Shown: positions 8,090-17,626, counted from the stretch's first letter. The stretch is 64,000 nucleotides of DNA from Streptomonospora wellingtoniae (GCF_031845375.1 NZ_JAVREK010000006.1:147912-211911); one strand, 5' to 3'. A program made the numbers and translations. Notes: generated by a model from the letters alone, not told the origin.

Positions 8090-9298
8090 CTAGCGGATTG
8101 TCTCGCCGCCGCGCCAGACGCGGATGGTGTTCAGGCCGTAGGACCAGGCGAAGGCGCCTTCGTGGTCGGCGTCCCACTGGACGATGTCGGCGTACTGGCC
8201 CGGCGCCAGGAAGCCGCGGTCGGTGAGCCCCAGCGCGTAGGCACCGCCGACCGTGGCAGCGCGGAGGGCCTCCAGAACGCTCATGTTGAACATGGAGATC
8301 GCCATCGAGATCGCCAGCGGCAGCGACATGGTGCCGGACTGGCCGGGGTTGTGGTCGGTGCCCAGACCGACCGGGACGCCGTGGTCCAGCAACGAGCGCA
8401 CCGGCGGAGTGCGGCGCTCGTGCAGCGAGGTGGTGGGGCACACGACGACCGGGGTGGAGCTCTTGGCCAGCGCGAGGACGTCGTCCTCATCGGTATCGTG
8501 CAGGAGGTCGACCGACGAGCACTGCAGGTCGGCGCCCATGCGCACCGCGCCGTGGCGGGGCTTGGCGCAGGCGTGCATGTGGGTGGCCAGGCCGACGGTG
8601 CGTGCCGAGGAGAGCAGGCGCAGCGCGTCGTCGGGGGTGAACTGCTGGTTGTCGCAGTAGACGTCGACGCCGTGGGCTCCGGCCTGGGCGGCGTCGCTCA
8701 GCCAGGAGGAGACCGCGTCGACGTAGTCGCGCGGGCGGCCGAAGTACTCCGGCGGCACCGCGTGCGCAGCGAAGAACGTCACCTGCAGCCGCGGCATGCC
8801 CGGCTCCTCCTCGAGGGAGCGCAGCAGCCGGACGTCGGCGAGCTCGCCGTCGCGGGTGAGGTGGTAGCCGGTCTTGGCCTCGACGGTCGTGCAGCCCGAG
8901 AGCACCCAGTGCCGCAACCGCTCGCGGACCGCGTTGCACAGGGTCCAGGGGTCGGTTCCGCGTGTCACGGTGACGGTGGAGGCCACACCGCCGCCCGCGC
9001 CGCTGATCTCGGACTTGGAGGCGCCGCTGGCGCGCATGGCGACTTCGGCGTAGCGGTTGCCCGCGTAGACCGGGTGGCAGTGGGCGTCGATCAGCCCGGG
9101 CGTGACCAGGCCGCCGCCGATGTTGTCGACCTCGTCGACGTCGACGATGTCGTCGATGACTCCGGGCAGGCTCTGCGGGAGATCGGCTGCCGGACCGACC
9201 CAGGCGATGCGGTCGTGGTGCACGAGCATCGCAGCGTTGCTGAGGAGATCGGTGCCTGTCCACAGCCGCCCGATGTTGGTCAGCAATCGTACTGTCAT
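8090..9298 (-). CDS. hutI: Imidazolonepropionase
   Basis: 402 aa amidohydrolase. Seen: the metal-binding HCHPVYAGNRYAE segment after LVTPGLIDA near residue 70, FFAAHAVPPEYFGRPRDYVD in the middle, HMHACAKPRHG, and GLGTDHNPG near the C-terminus; this set is specific for HutI. The enzyme hydrolyses 4-imidazolone-5-propionate to N-formimidoylglutamate in histidine degradation. No hutH, hutU or other hut gene lies in the window, so the pathway genes must be elsewhere. A GGTGAG sequence precedes the ATG by four bases. Confidence 0.85.
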   Translation of the reverse strand: MTVRLLTNIGRLWTGTDLLSNAAMLVHHDRIAWVGPAADLPQSLPGVIDDIVDVDEVDNIGGGLVTPGLIDAHCHPVYAGNRYAEVAMRASGASKSEISGAGGGVASTVTVTRGTDPWTLCNAVRERLRHWVLSGCTTVEAKTGYHLTRDGELADVRLLRSLEEEPGMPRLQVTFFAAHAVPPEYFGRPRDYVDAVSSWLSDAAQAGAHGVDVYCDNQQFTPDDALRLLSSARTVGLATHMHACAKPRHGAVRMGADLQCSSVDLLHDTDEDDVLALAKSSTPVVVCPTTSLHERRTPPVRSLLDHGVPVGLGTDHNPGQSGTMSLPLAISMAISMFNMSVLEALRAATVGGAYALGLTDRGFLAPGQYADIVQWDADHEGAFAWSYGLNTIRVWRGGETIR

Positions 9299-9365
9299 CG
9301 TCTCACCGGCTCGCCCCAGTAGTCATGGCAGCCGGATCGCGGATGCGGACCGGTACACACGCGCG

Positions 9366-9393
9366 GACATAAGCGACCTCGTTCTCGACTCAA
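9366..9393 (-). promoter_or_regulatory. Possible promoter of hutI
   Basis: Reading the minus strand, TTGAGT (9393-9388) and TATGTC (9371-9366) are spaced by 16 bp, upstream of the hutI start at 9298. The rest of the 9299-9523 gap shows no gene. This rests on motif matching only. Confidence 0.3.
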
Positions 9394-9523
9394 CTGGCGG
9401 GGGGAGGTGGTGCGCCGGGAAGGCGAGCGACTCACGGGGGCTGGTGCCAGTGGCACAAAACCGTAGTTCATCCTCCGACGCCGTGTATACCTCTCGGCCC
9501 CGTGATTCACCTGTCCTCAACAC

Positions 9524-9555
9524 AACGGCGGAACCCCGCCCGGGGTTCCGCCGTT
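9524..9555 (-). terminator. Terminator of hflX
   Basis: A perfect 15-bp stem (AACGGCGGAACCCCG at 9524-9538, its complement at 9541-9555) has only two bases between the arms. It lies 40 bp downstream of the hflX stop codon. On the minus strand the hairpin is followed by TTGTGTTG, a weak T-tract. Confidence 0.75.
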
Positions 9556-9595
9556 ATGCGTCAGCTTGGGCGATACCTTACACCGCAGCGCGCGG

Positions 9596-11086
9596 TCAGA
9601 CCGCCGCGTAGCCGTCGAGCTTTCCGGCGAGCAGGCCGGGCACGAACGCGTGCAGCCGGGTGCCCTCGCCGGTGTGCTCCTGGTCGACGATGCGGCCCTC
9701 CTCGTAGACACGCGAGACCAGGTCGCCGCGCTCGTAGGGCAGCATCACCCGGACCTCGCGCTCCAGGCTGGGCAGCGCGTCGGCGACGGCCGCGATCAGC
9801 TCCTCGACGCCGGATCCGGTACGCGCAGAGACGTCGACGGCCCGCGGCTCCTTTGCGCGCAGCTGCTTGAGCACCAGCGGGTCGCCGGCGTCGGTCTTGT
9901 TGAAGACGACGACCTCGGGAACCTCGCCCGCGCCGATCTCGGCGAAGACCTCGCGCACCGAAGAGAGCTGCTGCTCGGGATCGGGGTGCGAGGCGTCGAC
10001 GACGTGCAGGATCAGGTCGGAATCGGCGACCTCCTCCAGCGTGGAGCGGAACGCCTCGACCAGCTCGTGGGGCAGGTGGCGGACGAACCCGACGGTGTCG
10101 CTGAGCGTGAACGCCCGGCCGTCGGGCGTGCGCGCCTGCCGCACAGTGGGATCGAGCGTGGCGAACAGCGCGTCCTCGACCAGCACGCCGGCGTTGGTGA
10201 GCCGGTTGAGCAGACTGGACTTGCCGGCGTTGGTGTATCCGGCGATGGAGACGGCCGGCACCTGGCGGACCTGGCGCTTGTCGCGCTTGACGTCGCGGGA
10301 GGTCACCATGTGCGCGAGCTGCCGACGGAGCTTGGCCATGCGGGCGTTGATGCGCCGCCGGTCGGTCTCGATCTTGGTCTCACCGGGTCCGCGCAGACCC
10401 ACGCCGCCGTTGCCTCCGCCGGCGCGGCCGCCGGCCTGGCGGGACAGCGTGGCGCCCCAGCCGCGCAGCCGCGGCAGCAGGTAGCTGAGTTGTGCGAGCT
10501 CGACCTGCGCCTTGCCTTCGCGGCTGCGTGCGTGCTGGGCGAAGATGTCCAGGATGAGCGCAGTCCGGTCGATGACCTTGACCTTGACGATGTCCTCCAG
10601 CTGGCGAAGCTGGCCGGGCGCGAGTTCGCCGTCGCAGATCAGGGTGTCGGCACCGGTGCTCTCGACGATCTCGCGCAGCTCCTCGGCCTTGCCTCGCCCG
10701 ATGTAGGTGGCGGGGTCGGGCTTGCGGCGGCGCTGGGTGACCCCTTCGAGGACGGCGGCACCGGCGGTCTCGGCGAGCTGCTTCAGCTCGGTCAGCGAGT
10801 TGTCGGCGTCGCGCTGCGTGCCGCTGGTCCACACCCCCATAAGGACCACGCGCTCCAGGCGCAGCGAGCGGTACTCGACCTCGGTGACGTCGGTGAGCTC
10901 GGTGGAGAGCCCTTCGACACGGCGCAGCGCGTGGCGCTCGGCGAGTTCGAGCTCCCCCTGCTCGGGTTGTTCGACTGCGGGGGCGTCCTCGACAGCGTGC
11001 GGCCGGAGTCCGGCCGAGCGGTGCGCGGGCTCCGCGAGGATGTGCTCGGCGGAGTCGAGCGGACCGCGGTCAACGAAAGTATTCAT
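9596..11086 (-). CDS. hflX: GTPase HflX
   Basis: 496 aa. The N-terminal HflX domain (ERVVLMGVWTSGT, ATYIGRGKAEELRE) precedes the glycine-rich GLRGPGETKIETDRRRI linker. The GTPase domain has G1 AGYTNAGKSS near residue 279, G3 DTVGF near 327 and G4 NKTD near 395. HflX binds the 50S ribosomal subunit and helps rescue or split stalled ribosomes under stress. The N-terminal 70 residues are an acidic actinobacterial extension. Its closeness to dapF, miaA and miaB is the usual actinobacterial neighbourhood. The start ATG has GGAGGG two bases upstream. Confidence 0.93.
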   Translation of the reverse strand: MNTFVDRGPLDSAEHILAEPAHRSAGLRPHAVEDAPAVEQPEQGELELAERHALRRVEGLSTELTDVTEVEYRSLRLERVVLMGVWTSGTQRDADNSLTELKQLAETAGAAVLEGVTQRRRKPDPATYIGRGKAEELREIVESTGADTLICDGELAPGQLRQLEDIVKVKVIDRTALILDIFAQHARSREGKAQVELAQLSYLLPRLRGWGATLSRQAGGRAGGGNGGVGLRGPGETKIETDRRRINARMAKLRRQLAHMVTSRDVKRDKRQVRQVPAVSIAGYTNAGKSSLLNRLTNAGVLVEDALFATLDPTVRQARTPDGRAFTLSDTVGFVRHLPHELVEAFRSTLEEVADSDLILHVVDASHPDPEQQLSSVREVFAEIGAGEVPEVVVFNKTDAGDPLVLKQLRAKEPRAVDVSARTGSGVEELIAAVADALPSLEREVRVMLPYERGDLVSRVYEEGRIVDQEHTGEGTRLHAFVPGLLAGKLDGYAAV

Positions 11087-11407
11087 ATCCCTCCAGCTGG
11101 TTCAACGTCGGGCCAGCGGGTCCTTGTTCCCGCGGTTCGATGGTTGCACGCGCCGCTGACAGGCGGCACCCCCTTTTACCGTGGCGCGCCGCCGCCAGCC
11201 GCCCGATGTGCAGGGTGGCCGCGCCGGGCGGAAGGGAGAAGACTGCGGGACACGACGCCTCTTCGGGTAGCGGGGCACCGAGCGGAAGGCGCCGGGAAGA
11301 ACCCGACGCGCAGCCTCTCCGTCAAGGGTGGCGGGGGGCGACGGGAGGGAAAAGCACCCGTCCTTTCCACCAGGGAAAAGAGTGGCCGCACACCCCCGCG
11401 TCCGCCG

Positions 11408-11436
11408 TTGACCGGACCCGAACCCGTCAGTAACGT
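11408..11436 (+). promoter_or_regulatory. Predicted promoter of malate synthase
   Basis: TTGACC (11408-11413) and TAACGT (11431-11436) are separated by 17 bp, close to the housekeeping sigma consensus. Transcription would begin near 11443, about 40 nt before the ATG. The gap 11087-11482 between divergent hflX and aceB holds this promoter and otherwise only GC-rich sequence; I see no gene in it. Confidence 0.55.
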
Positions 11437-11482
11437 CAATTCCACATACCAGAAGAAGATTTCGCTTCGTGGAAGGATTCCG

Positions 11483-13087
11483 ATGGCCGCCACCACCGGG
11501 GTCGAGATCACCGGCCCCATGCACGAACGCTTCGACCAGATCCTCACCGACGACGCCCTCGCTCTGATCGCCGACCTGCACCGGCGGTTCGAAGGGAGGC
11601 GCCAGGAGCTGCTGGACGCCCGCGCCCGCCGCCAGGAGCAGATCTCCGCAGGGGCCGACCTCGACTTCCTGCCCGAGACCCGCCACATCCGCGAGGACGC
11701 TTCCTGGCAGGTCGCCCCGCCCGCGCCCGGCATCACCGACCGGCGCATCGAGATCACCGGGCCCACCGACCGCAAGATGACGGTCAACGCGCTCAACTCC
11801 GGTGCCAAGGTCTGGCTGGCCGACTTCGAGGACGCCAACACCCCGCTGTGGGAGAACATGATCGGGGGCCAGTTGAACCTGCGGGACACGCTGGACCGCA
11901 CCCTCGACTTCACCACCCCCGAGGGCAAGTCCTACGCGCTCAAGGACGACTCCGAACTCGCCTCCGTCGTCGTGCGCCCGCGCGGCTGGCATCTCGACGA
12001 GAAGCACATCCTCGTCGACGGCGCCCGCACCGCCGGCGGCATCGTCGACTTCGCGCTCTACCTCTTCCACTGCGCCCGCCGCCAGCTCGACAAGGGCAAG
12101 GGCCCCTACTTCTATCTGCCCAAACTGGAGAGCCACCTCGAAGCGCGGCTGTGGAACGACATCTTCGTCGCCGCTCAGGAGCACCTGGGGATCCCGCGGG
12201 GCACCGTCCGCGCCACCGTGCTGATCGAGACTATCCCCGCGGCGTTCGAGATGGAGGAGATCCTCTACGAGCTGCGCGAGCACTCCGCCGGACTGAACGC
12301 CGGGCGCTGGGACTACCTCTTCAGCATCATCAAGGTGCACCGCACCCGCGGCCGCAGCTTCCTGATGCCGGAGCGCAACGCCGTGACCATGACCGCGCCC
12401 TTCATGCGCGCCTACACCGAACTGCTGGTGAGCACCTGCCACCGCCGCGGCGCCCATGCCATCGGCGGCATGGCCGCGTTCATCCCCAGCCGCCGCGACC
12501 CCGAGGTCAACGAGCGCGCCCTGGCCAAGGTCCGCGACGACAAGTCGCGCGAGTCCGGCGACGGCTTCGACGGCTCCTGGGTGGCCCACCCCGACCTTGT
12601 GCCCGTCGCCCGGGAGGTCTTCGACGGAGTCCTGGGCGAGCGGCCCAACCAGATCGACCGCAAGCGGGAGGACGTCTCGGTCAAGGCCGCCGACCTGCTG
12701 GCCGTCGACTCCGCCGAGGGCGGTGTCACCGAGGCCGGGCTGCGCGCCAACATCAACGTCGGCCTGCAGTACCTCGCCTCCTGGATCGGCGGCAACGGCG
12801 CGGCGGCCATCCACAACCTGATGGAGGACGCCGCGACAGCCGAGATCTCCCGCTCCCAGGTCTGGCAGTGGCTGCACAACGACGTCACGCTCGACGACGG
12901 ACCCGAGGTCACCCGCGACCTCGTGCGCCGCCTCGTCGACGAGGAGATGGCCGCCATCCGCGAGCAGCACGGCGACGCCTACGACGCCGCGCTGTTCGAC
13001 CAGGCCAAGCAGCTGTTCACCGAGGTCGCCCTCGCCGACGAGTACGTCGACTTCCTGACGCTGCCGGCCTACGAGCGGATGCCCTGA
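11483..13087 (+). CDS. aceB: Malate synthase A
   Basis: 534 aa, the length of the A-type enzyme. Seen: WLADFEDANTPLWENM, YFYLPKLESHLEARLWND, TVLIETIPAAFEMEEILYEL, and the signature segment LREHSAGLNAGRWDY near residue 265, followed by the C-terminal QVWQWLHND. The enzyme condenses glyoxylate with acetyl-CoA to malate. GGAAGGA seven bases before the ATG is a good ribosome-binding site and fixes the start well inside a much longer open frame. The glycolate oxidase genes that would feed it glyoxylate follow on the same strand; isocitrate lyase is not in the window. Confidence 0.95.
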   Translation: MAATTGVEITGPMHERFDQILTDDALALIADLHRRFEGRRQELLDARARRQEQISAGADLDFLPETRHIREDASWQVAPPAPGITDRRIEITGPTDRKMTVNALNSGAKVWLADFEDANTPLWENMIGGQLNLRDTLDRTLDFTTPEGKSYALKDDSELASVVVRPRGWHLDEKHILVDGARTAGGIVDFALYLFHCARRQLDKGKGPYFYLPKLESHLEARLWNDIFVAAQEHLGIPRGTVRATVLIETIPAAFEMEEILYELREHSAGLNAGRWDYLFSIIKVHRTRGRSFLMPERNAVTMTAPFMRAYTELLVSTCHRRGAHAIGGMAAFIPSRRDPEVNERALAKVRDDKSRESGDGFDGSWVAHPDLVPVAREVFDGVLGERPNQIDRKREDVSVKAADLLAVDSAEGGVTEAGLRANINVGLQYLASWIGGNGAAAIHNLMEDAATAEISRSQVWQWLHNDVTLDDGPEVTRDLVRRLVDEEMAAIREQHGDAYDAALFDQAKQLFTEVALADEYVDFLTLPAYERMP

Positions 13088-13094
13088 TACGCGA

Positions 13095-13143
13095 CCGGGG
13101 CGCGGCGGCGGACCGCCTGCGAGCAGTCGGCCGCCGCGCCCGG
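13095..13143 (+). terminator. Hairpin between aceB and glcD
   Basis: GGGCGCGGCGGC (13098-13109) pairs with GCCGCCGCGCCC (13130-13141), 12 bp with a 20-nt loop, just after the aceB stop codon. It could stop or reduce read-through into glcDEF. Confidence 0.5.
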
Positions 13144-13235
13144 TTGCCCTTGCCCGCAGGCGGGAAGTGGGAGAGAGTACGGACCTACCGCGGCCGACCC
13201 GCCGCGGTGCCGAGGACGGGGAGGGCGAGCCCCAC

Positions 13236-14702
13236 ATGGCCCAACCGCTCAGCGCGCTGATCCCGCGGCTGCGCGAGATCTGCGGCGACGACGGTGTCAT
13301 AACCGACCAGCACCGCCGCCGCACCTACGAGAGCGACGGCCTCACCTACCACGCGAGCACACCCGGCGTGGTGGTGCTGCCGACCAGTACCGAGCAGGTC
13401 GCCGCGGTGGTGCGGCTGTGCGCGGAGACCGGGGTGCCCTACGTGCCGCGCGGCGCCGGCACCGGGCTGTCGGCGGGGGCGCTGCCCCACAGCGAGGGCG
13501 TGCTCGTCGTGACCTCCCGGATGCGGCGCATCGTCGAGATCGACGTAGCCAACGAGCGCGCCGTCGTCCAGCCCGGCGTGGCCAACCTGGAGGTCACTCG
13601 CGCTGCGGCCCCGCACGGCTACTACTACGCCCCCGATCCCTCCAGCCAGCAGGTCTGCTCGGTGGGCGGCAACATCGCCGAGAACTCCGGCGGCGCGCAC
13701 TGCCTCAAGTACGGCTTCACCGTCAACCACGTGACCGGGCTGGAGATCGTCACGCCGCAGGGCGAGGTGGTGCGGCTGGGCGGCAAGGCCGCCGACGCAC
13801 CCGGCTACGACCTGCTGGGAGCCTTCGTCGGCTCCGAGGGCACGCTGGGCATCGCGACCGAGATCACCGTGCGGCTGCTGCGCTCGCCGCAGAAGGTCCG
13901 CACCCTGCTGGCGGCCTTCGAGACCATGGACGCCGGGGGCTCGGCCGTCTCGGCCATCATCTCCGCCGGCGTCCTTCCGGCGGCCGTGGAGATGATGGAC
14001 GCGCTGTCCATCGAGGCCGCCGAGGCGGCGGTGGCCTGCGACTACCCGCCCGGCGCGGGGGCCGTGCTGATCGTCGAGCTCGACGGGCCCGCCGCCGACG
14101 TCGACGCCCAGTTCGACCGCGCCACGCGGCTGTGCCGCGAAGCCGGGGCGTTCGAGGTCCGCACCGCCGACGACGCCGCCGAGCGTGCCCGTATCTGGAA
14201 GGGGCGCAAGTCCGCGTTCGCCGCGGTGGGCCGCATCAGCCCCGCCTACATCGTCCAGGACGGCGTCGTGCCGCGCACCGCACTGCCCGAGGTGCTGCGC
14301 CGCATCGCCGAACTGTCGGCCGCCGCCTCCGGCATCCGCGTCGCCAACGTCTTCCACGCCGGAGACGGCAACCTGCACCCCCTCGTGCTGTTCGACGACT
14401 CCGAGCCCGGCGCCTCCGAGCGCGCCGCCGAGGTCTCCGGCAAGATCCTGGACCTGTGCATCGAGCACGGCGGATCCATCACGGGCGAGCACGGCGTCGG
14501 CGTCGACAAGGCCTGCCAGATGCCGGAGATGTTCTCCCCCGACGACCTGGAGACCATGGACCTCTTCCGCTCGGCCTTCGACCCCGACGGCATCGCCAAC
14601 CCCGAGAAGCTGCTGCCCACACCGCGGCTGTGCGGGGAGCGGCCCGGTGTACGCAAGGGGGTCCACCCCCTCGTGGCCGAGGGCGCGGCGGAGCAGTTCT
14701 GA
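13236..14702 (+). CDS. glcD: Glycolate oxidase, FAD-linked subunit GlcD
   Basis: 488 aa. The PCMH-type FAD-binding half has VVVLPTSTEQVAAVVRLC, VPRGAGTGLSAGALP near residue 70, and GGNIAENSGGAHCLKYG. The C-terminal FAD-oxidase domain has VFHAGDGNLHPL and GSITGEHGVGVDK, both typical of GlcD and D-lactate dehydrogenases. With GlcE and GlcF it oxidises glycolate to glyoxylate at the membrane. ATG 13236 has GGGGAGGG upstream; an open frame further upstream lacks conservation. The stop is 58 bp from glcE. Confidence 0.92.
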   Translation: MAQPLSALIPRLREICGDDGVITDQHRRRTYESDGLTYHASTPGVVVLPTSTEQVAAVVRLCAETGVPYVPRGAGTGLSAGALPHSEGVLVVTSRMRRIVEIDVANERAVVQPGVANLEVTRAAAPHGYYYAPDPSSQQVCSVGGNIAENSGGAHCLKYGFTVNHVTGLEIVTPQGEVVRLGGKAADAPGYDLLGAFVGSEGTLGIATEITVRLLRSPQKVRTLLAAFETMDAGGSAVSAIISAGVLPAAVEMMDALSIEAAEAAVACDYPPGAGAVLIVELDGPAADVDAQFDRATRLCREAGAFEVRTADDAAERARIWKGRKSAFAAVGRISPAYIVQDGVVPRTALPEVLRRIAELSAAASGIRVANVFHAGDGNLHPLVLFDDSEPGASERAAEVSGKILDLCIEHGGSITGEHGVGVDKACQMPEMFSPDDLETMDLFRSAFDPDGIANPEKLLPTPRLCGERPGVRKGVHPLVAEGAAEQF

Positions 14703-14760
14703 TGCGCGACCGCCCTCGGTGCGGGCACGGTGCGACGGACCACGAAGCGGGAGCACGGCA

Positions 14761-16011
14761 GTGACACAGGACGAGACGACCACGACGCCCCTGGCCGAGG
14801 CGCTCGGCGAAGGCGGCGCGGTGGTGCGCGAGGGCACTCCGGCCGACGCCGTCTGCGGGCGCGTCCCCCGCTTCGTCGCCCGGCCGCCCGACACCGCCGC
14901 GGCACAGGCTCTGCTGGCGGCCGCCGACCGCCTCGACCTGGCCACCGTCGTGCGAGGCAACGGCACGGCCTCGGACTGGGGAGCCCCGCCGCGGCGATGT
15001 GACCTGCTGCTGGAGACCACGGCGCTGTCCGGTGTGGAGCACGCCGCCGGCGACCTCGTCGTCCAGGCCGGCGCGGGCACCCCGCTGGCCGACCTGCAGG
15101 CCGATCTGGCTGCCGCCGGGCAGCGGCTGACCCTCGACCCCCTCGTCGCCGGCGGGACGGTCGGCGGCGCCGTCGCCACCGGACTGTCGGGGCCGCGCCG
15201 CCTCCTGCACGGGCCGCTGCGCGACCTGATCATCGGCATGACCGCCGTGCGCGCCGACGGGGTCGCCGCCTCCTCCGGCGGCCGCGTCGTCAAGAACGTC
15301 GCGGGCTACGACCTCGGCAAGCTGCACACCGGTGCCCTTGGCACCCTGGGGCTGATCACGTCGGCGACGTTCCGGCTGCACCCTCTGCCCGAAGCGCTGC
15401 GCACTATTGGCGCGACCGCCGCCGACCCCGAGACGGCCCAGCGGTGGACGCACGCCGTCCTCGGGTCGGGCGCCGTTCCCGCCGCGGTCGAGCTCGACTG
15501 GCCCGCGGACGGCCCGCTGTCGGTGCGCGTGCTGCTCGAGGGCGCTGAAGGCGGCATCGACGCCCGCGCCCGCACCGTGGCCGACGTGATGGACGGCGCC
15601 GACGTCGCCGCAGGTCCGCCCACGGGGTGGGGCGTCCTGCCCGGCGGAGCCGACGACACCCTGCTCAAGATCGCTGTGCCCATCGGACACGTCGCCGCTG
15701 CCGCCCGGCTGGTGCGCGAGGCCGCCCGCCGGCAGGGCGTTGACGCCGCCGTCGGCGGGTCGGCCGGCGCGGGCGTCCTCTTCGCCGCCCTGCCCGCCTC
15801 GGCCGACGCGGAGCCGGTCGGCGCCGTGGCCGCCGCGGTGCGCTCGGCCGTCGAGGGCGCCGTGACCGTGGCCCGCACGTCCCCCGCCCTCGCCGGGGCC
15901 GACCTGGACCGGTGGGGAGCGGTGCCCGGGCTGGAGCTGATGCGCGCCGTCAAGGTGCGGTTCGACCCACGCGGCCTGCTGGCGCCCGGCCGTTTCGCCG
16001 GCGGGATCTGA
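14761..16011 (+). CDS. glcE: Glycolate oxidase, FAD-binding subunit GlcE
   Basis: 416 aa from GTG. An FAD-binding type 4 domain is visible: TVVRGNGTASDWG, LVVQAGAGTPLADLQADLA, GGTVGGAVATGLSGPRRL, and GGRVVKNVAGYDLGKL, the last diagnostic for GlcE. It is shorter than GlcD because it lacks the full C-terminal oxidase cap. The gene sits between glcD and glcF in the conserved order with about 60-bp gaps, consistent with one transcript. Confidence 0.9.
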   Translation: MTQDETTTTPLAEALGEGGAVVREGTPADAVCGRVPRFVARPPDTAAAQALLAAADRLDLATVVRGNGTASDWGAPPRRCDLLLETTALSGVEHAAGDLVVQAGAGTPLADLQADLAAAGQRLTLDPLVAGGTVGGAVATGLSGPRRLLHGPLRDLIIGMTAVRADGVAASSGGRVVKNVAGYDLGKLHTGALGTLGLITSATFRLHPLPEALRTIGATAADPETAQRWTHAVLGSGAVPAAVELDWPADGPLSVRVLLEGAEGGIDARARTVADVMDGADVAAGPPTGWGVLPGGADDTLLKIAVPIGHVAAAARLVREAARRQGVDAAVGGSAGAGVLFAALPASADAEPVGAVAAAVRSAVEGAVTVARTSPALAGADLDRWGAVPGLELMRAVKVRFDPRGLLAPGRFAGGI

Positions 16012-16072
16012 GGCGCCGACCGGCGGATACGGGCCACGTTCCAGGCGACACCGTGCGGAAAGGGAGGACGCC

Positions 16073-17401
16073 GTGACCGACAGCGAGACCGCCCCCGGGG
16101 CCCGTGAGGGGGCCCGCTCCTTCGACGACCTTCTCGGCGACTGCGTGCACTGCGGGTTCTGCCTGCCCACCTGTCCCACCTACGTGCTGTGGGGCGAGGA
16201 GATGGACTCCCCGCGGGGGCGCATCCACCTGATGGGCCAGATGCGCGAGGACGACGTGCTCAGCGAGGCCGCCACGGGCCACTTCGACAACTGCTTGGGG
16301 TGTCTGGCGTGTGTCAGCTCCTGTCCCTCGGGGGTGGCCTACGACGCGCTGATCGAGTCGACCCGCGTGACGGTGGAGCGCGAGCACCGCCGCTCGCCCG
16401 GCGAGAGGCTGCTGCGGACGGCGGTCTTCGCGCTGTTCCCGCACCGCCGGCGGCTCGAACTGCTGCGGGCGCCGCTGAAGGCCTATCAGGCCAGCGGGCT
16501 GGACCGGCTGGTGCGCCGATCGGGGGTGCTGGAGCGGATCTCCCCCGCGCTGGCCACGATGGAGCGCATCGCGCCACCGCTGACCGGGGCCGTGCCGCGC
16601 CTGCCCGAGGTCGTCCCGGCACGCGGTCGGCGGCGCGCCGTGGTGGGCATGCTCACGGGGTGCGTGCAGGGAGCGTTCTTCCCGCAGGTCAACACAGCCA
16701 CGGCGCGGGTGCTGGCCAGCGAGGGCTGCGACGTCGTCGTCCCCGGAGACCAGGGCTGCTGCGGCGCCCTGTCCGCCCACACCGGGCGCGCCGAGGAGGC
16801 CGCCGACTTTGCGCGCGCCACCGTCGCCGCCTTCTCGAAGGCCGGTGTGGACGCCGTCGTCGTCAACTCCGCCGGATGCGGCGCGTCCATGAAGCACTAC
16901 GGCCGACTGATGCAGGAGGCCGGTGCGAGCCCCGAGGAGACGCGCCGCGCCGAGGAGCTCTCGGCGAAGGTGGTGGACCTGTCGGAGTACCTGGTTCGGC
17001 TCGGCCCGCGGGCGCCCCGCCGCCCGCTGCCGGTGCGCGCCGCCTACCACGACGCCTGCCACCTGTCGCACGGCCAGGGCGTCGCCGCCCAGCCGCGCGA
17101 GCTGCTGCGCGCGATCCCCGACCTGGAGGTCGCCGACCTGCCCAACCCGGAGGTCTGCTGCGGCTCTGCGGGCGTCTACAATCTGCTGCGCCCGCAAGCC
17201 GCAGGCGACTTGGGCGTGCGCAAGAGCGATGACGTGCGGTCGACGGGAGCCGAACTCCTTGTGGCGGGCAACCCCGGCTGCTCGCTGCAGATCGCCTCCG
17301 CCATGGAACGCGCGGGCACGCCGATCTCGGTGGCCCACACCGCCCAGGTCCTCGACGCCTCAATCCGCGGCCTCGACCCTGCGGCGCTGCTCTCCCGCTG
17401 A
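16073..17401 (+). CDS. glcF: Glycolate oxidase, iron-sulfur subunit GlcF
   Basis: 442 aa. Two 4Fe-4S ferredoxin motifs lie near the N-terminus: DCVHCGFCLPTCPTY (about 23-37) and NCLGCLACVSSCPSG (about 72-86). Two CCG domains follow, with GCCGALSAHTG, SAGCGAS, CCGSAGVYN and NPGCSLQ. It passes electrons from the flavin subunits to the respiratory chain. The start is a GTG preceded by GGGAGGA. The substrate could also be lactate, but the D-E-F gene order and the upstream malate synthase favour glycolate. Confidence 0.92.
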   Translation: MTDSETAPGAREGARSFDDLLGDCVHCGFCLPTCPTYVLWGEEMDSPRGRIHLMGQMREDDVLSEAATGHFDNCLGCLACVSSCPSGVAYDALIESTRVTVEREHRRSPGERLLRTAVFALFPHRRRLELLRAPLKAYQASGLDRLVRRSGVLERISPALATMERIAPPLTGAVPRLPEVVPARGRRRAVVGMLTGCVQGAFFPQVNTATARVLASEGCDVVVPGDQGCCGALSAHTGRAEEAADFARATVAAFSKAGVDAVVVNSAGCGASMKHYGRLMQEAGASPEETRRAEELSAKVVDLSEYLVRLGPRAPRRPLPVRAAYHDACHLSHGQGVAAQPRELLRAIPDLEVADLPNPEVCCGSAGVYNLLRPQAAGDLGVRKSDDVRSTGAELLVAGNPGCSLQIASAMERAGTPISVAHTAQVLDASIRGLDPAALLSR

Positions 17402-17415
17402 GCCCTGGACTTCCA

Positions 17416-17459
17416 GCTCCGCCCGCGGTTCCGGTCCGTACCGGGACCGCCGGCGGAGC
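17416..17459 (+). terminator. Terminator of the glcDEF operon
   Basis: GCTCCGCC (17416-17423) pairs with GGCGGAGC (17452-17459), and an inner CGGTCC/GGACCG stem extends the hairpin. It starts 14 bases after the glcF stop. Confidence 0.5.
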
Positions 17460-17626
17460 CGCCCCGCCGAGCGAGCGCATGCGATCTTCCTGATCCTGCC
17501 GGAACCGGTCCGCGCAGGTCGGGAGGGTGCATGGCGGCACGATGCTCCCGCGCGGACGCTCCACGCTGCGCGTCGAACGAATTCCGGACACGCTGGGTGA
17601 ACGAAACCACGGGGGAAACACCGGGA

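Noticed and set aside
11440..11474. Hairpin TTCCAC/GTGGAA covering the malate synthase ribosome-binding site
   Set aside because: The predicted transcript start near 11443 lies inside the left arm, so the hairpin would not form completely in the mRNA.
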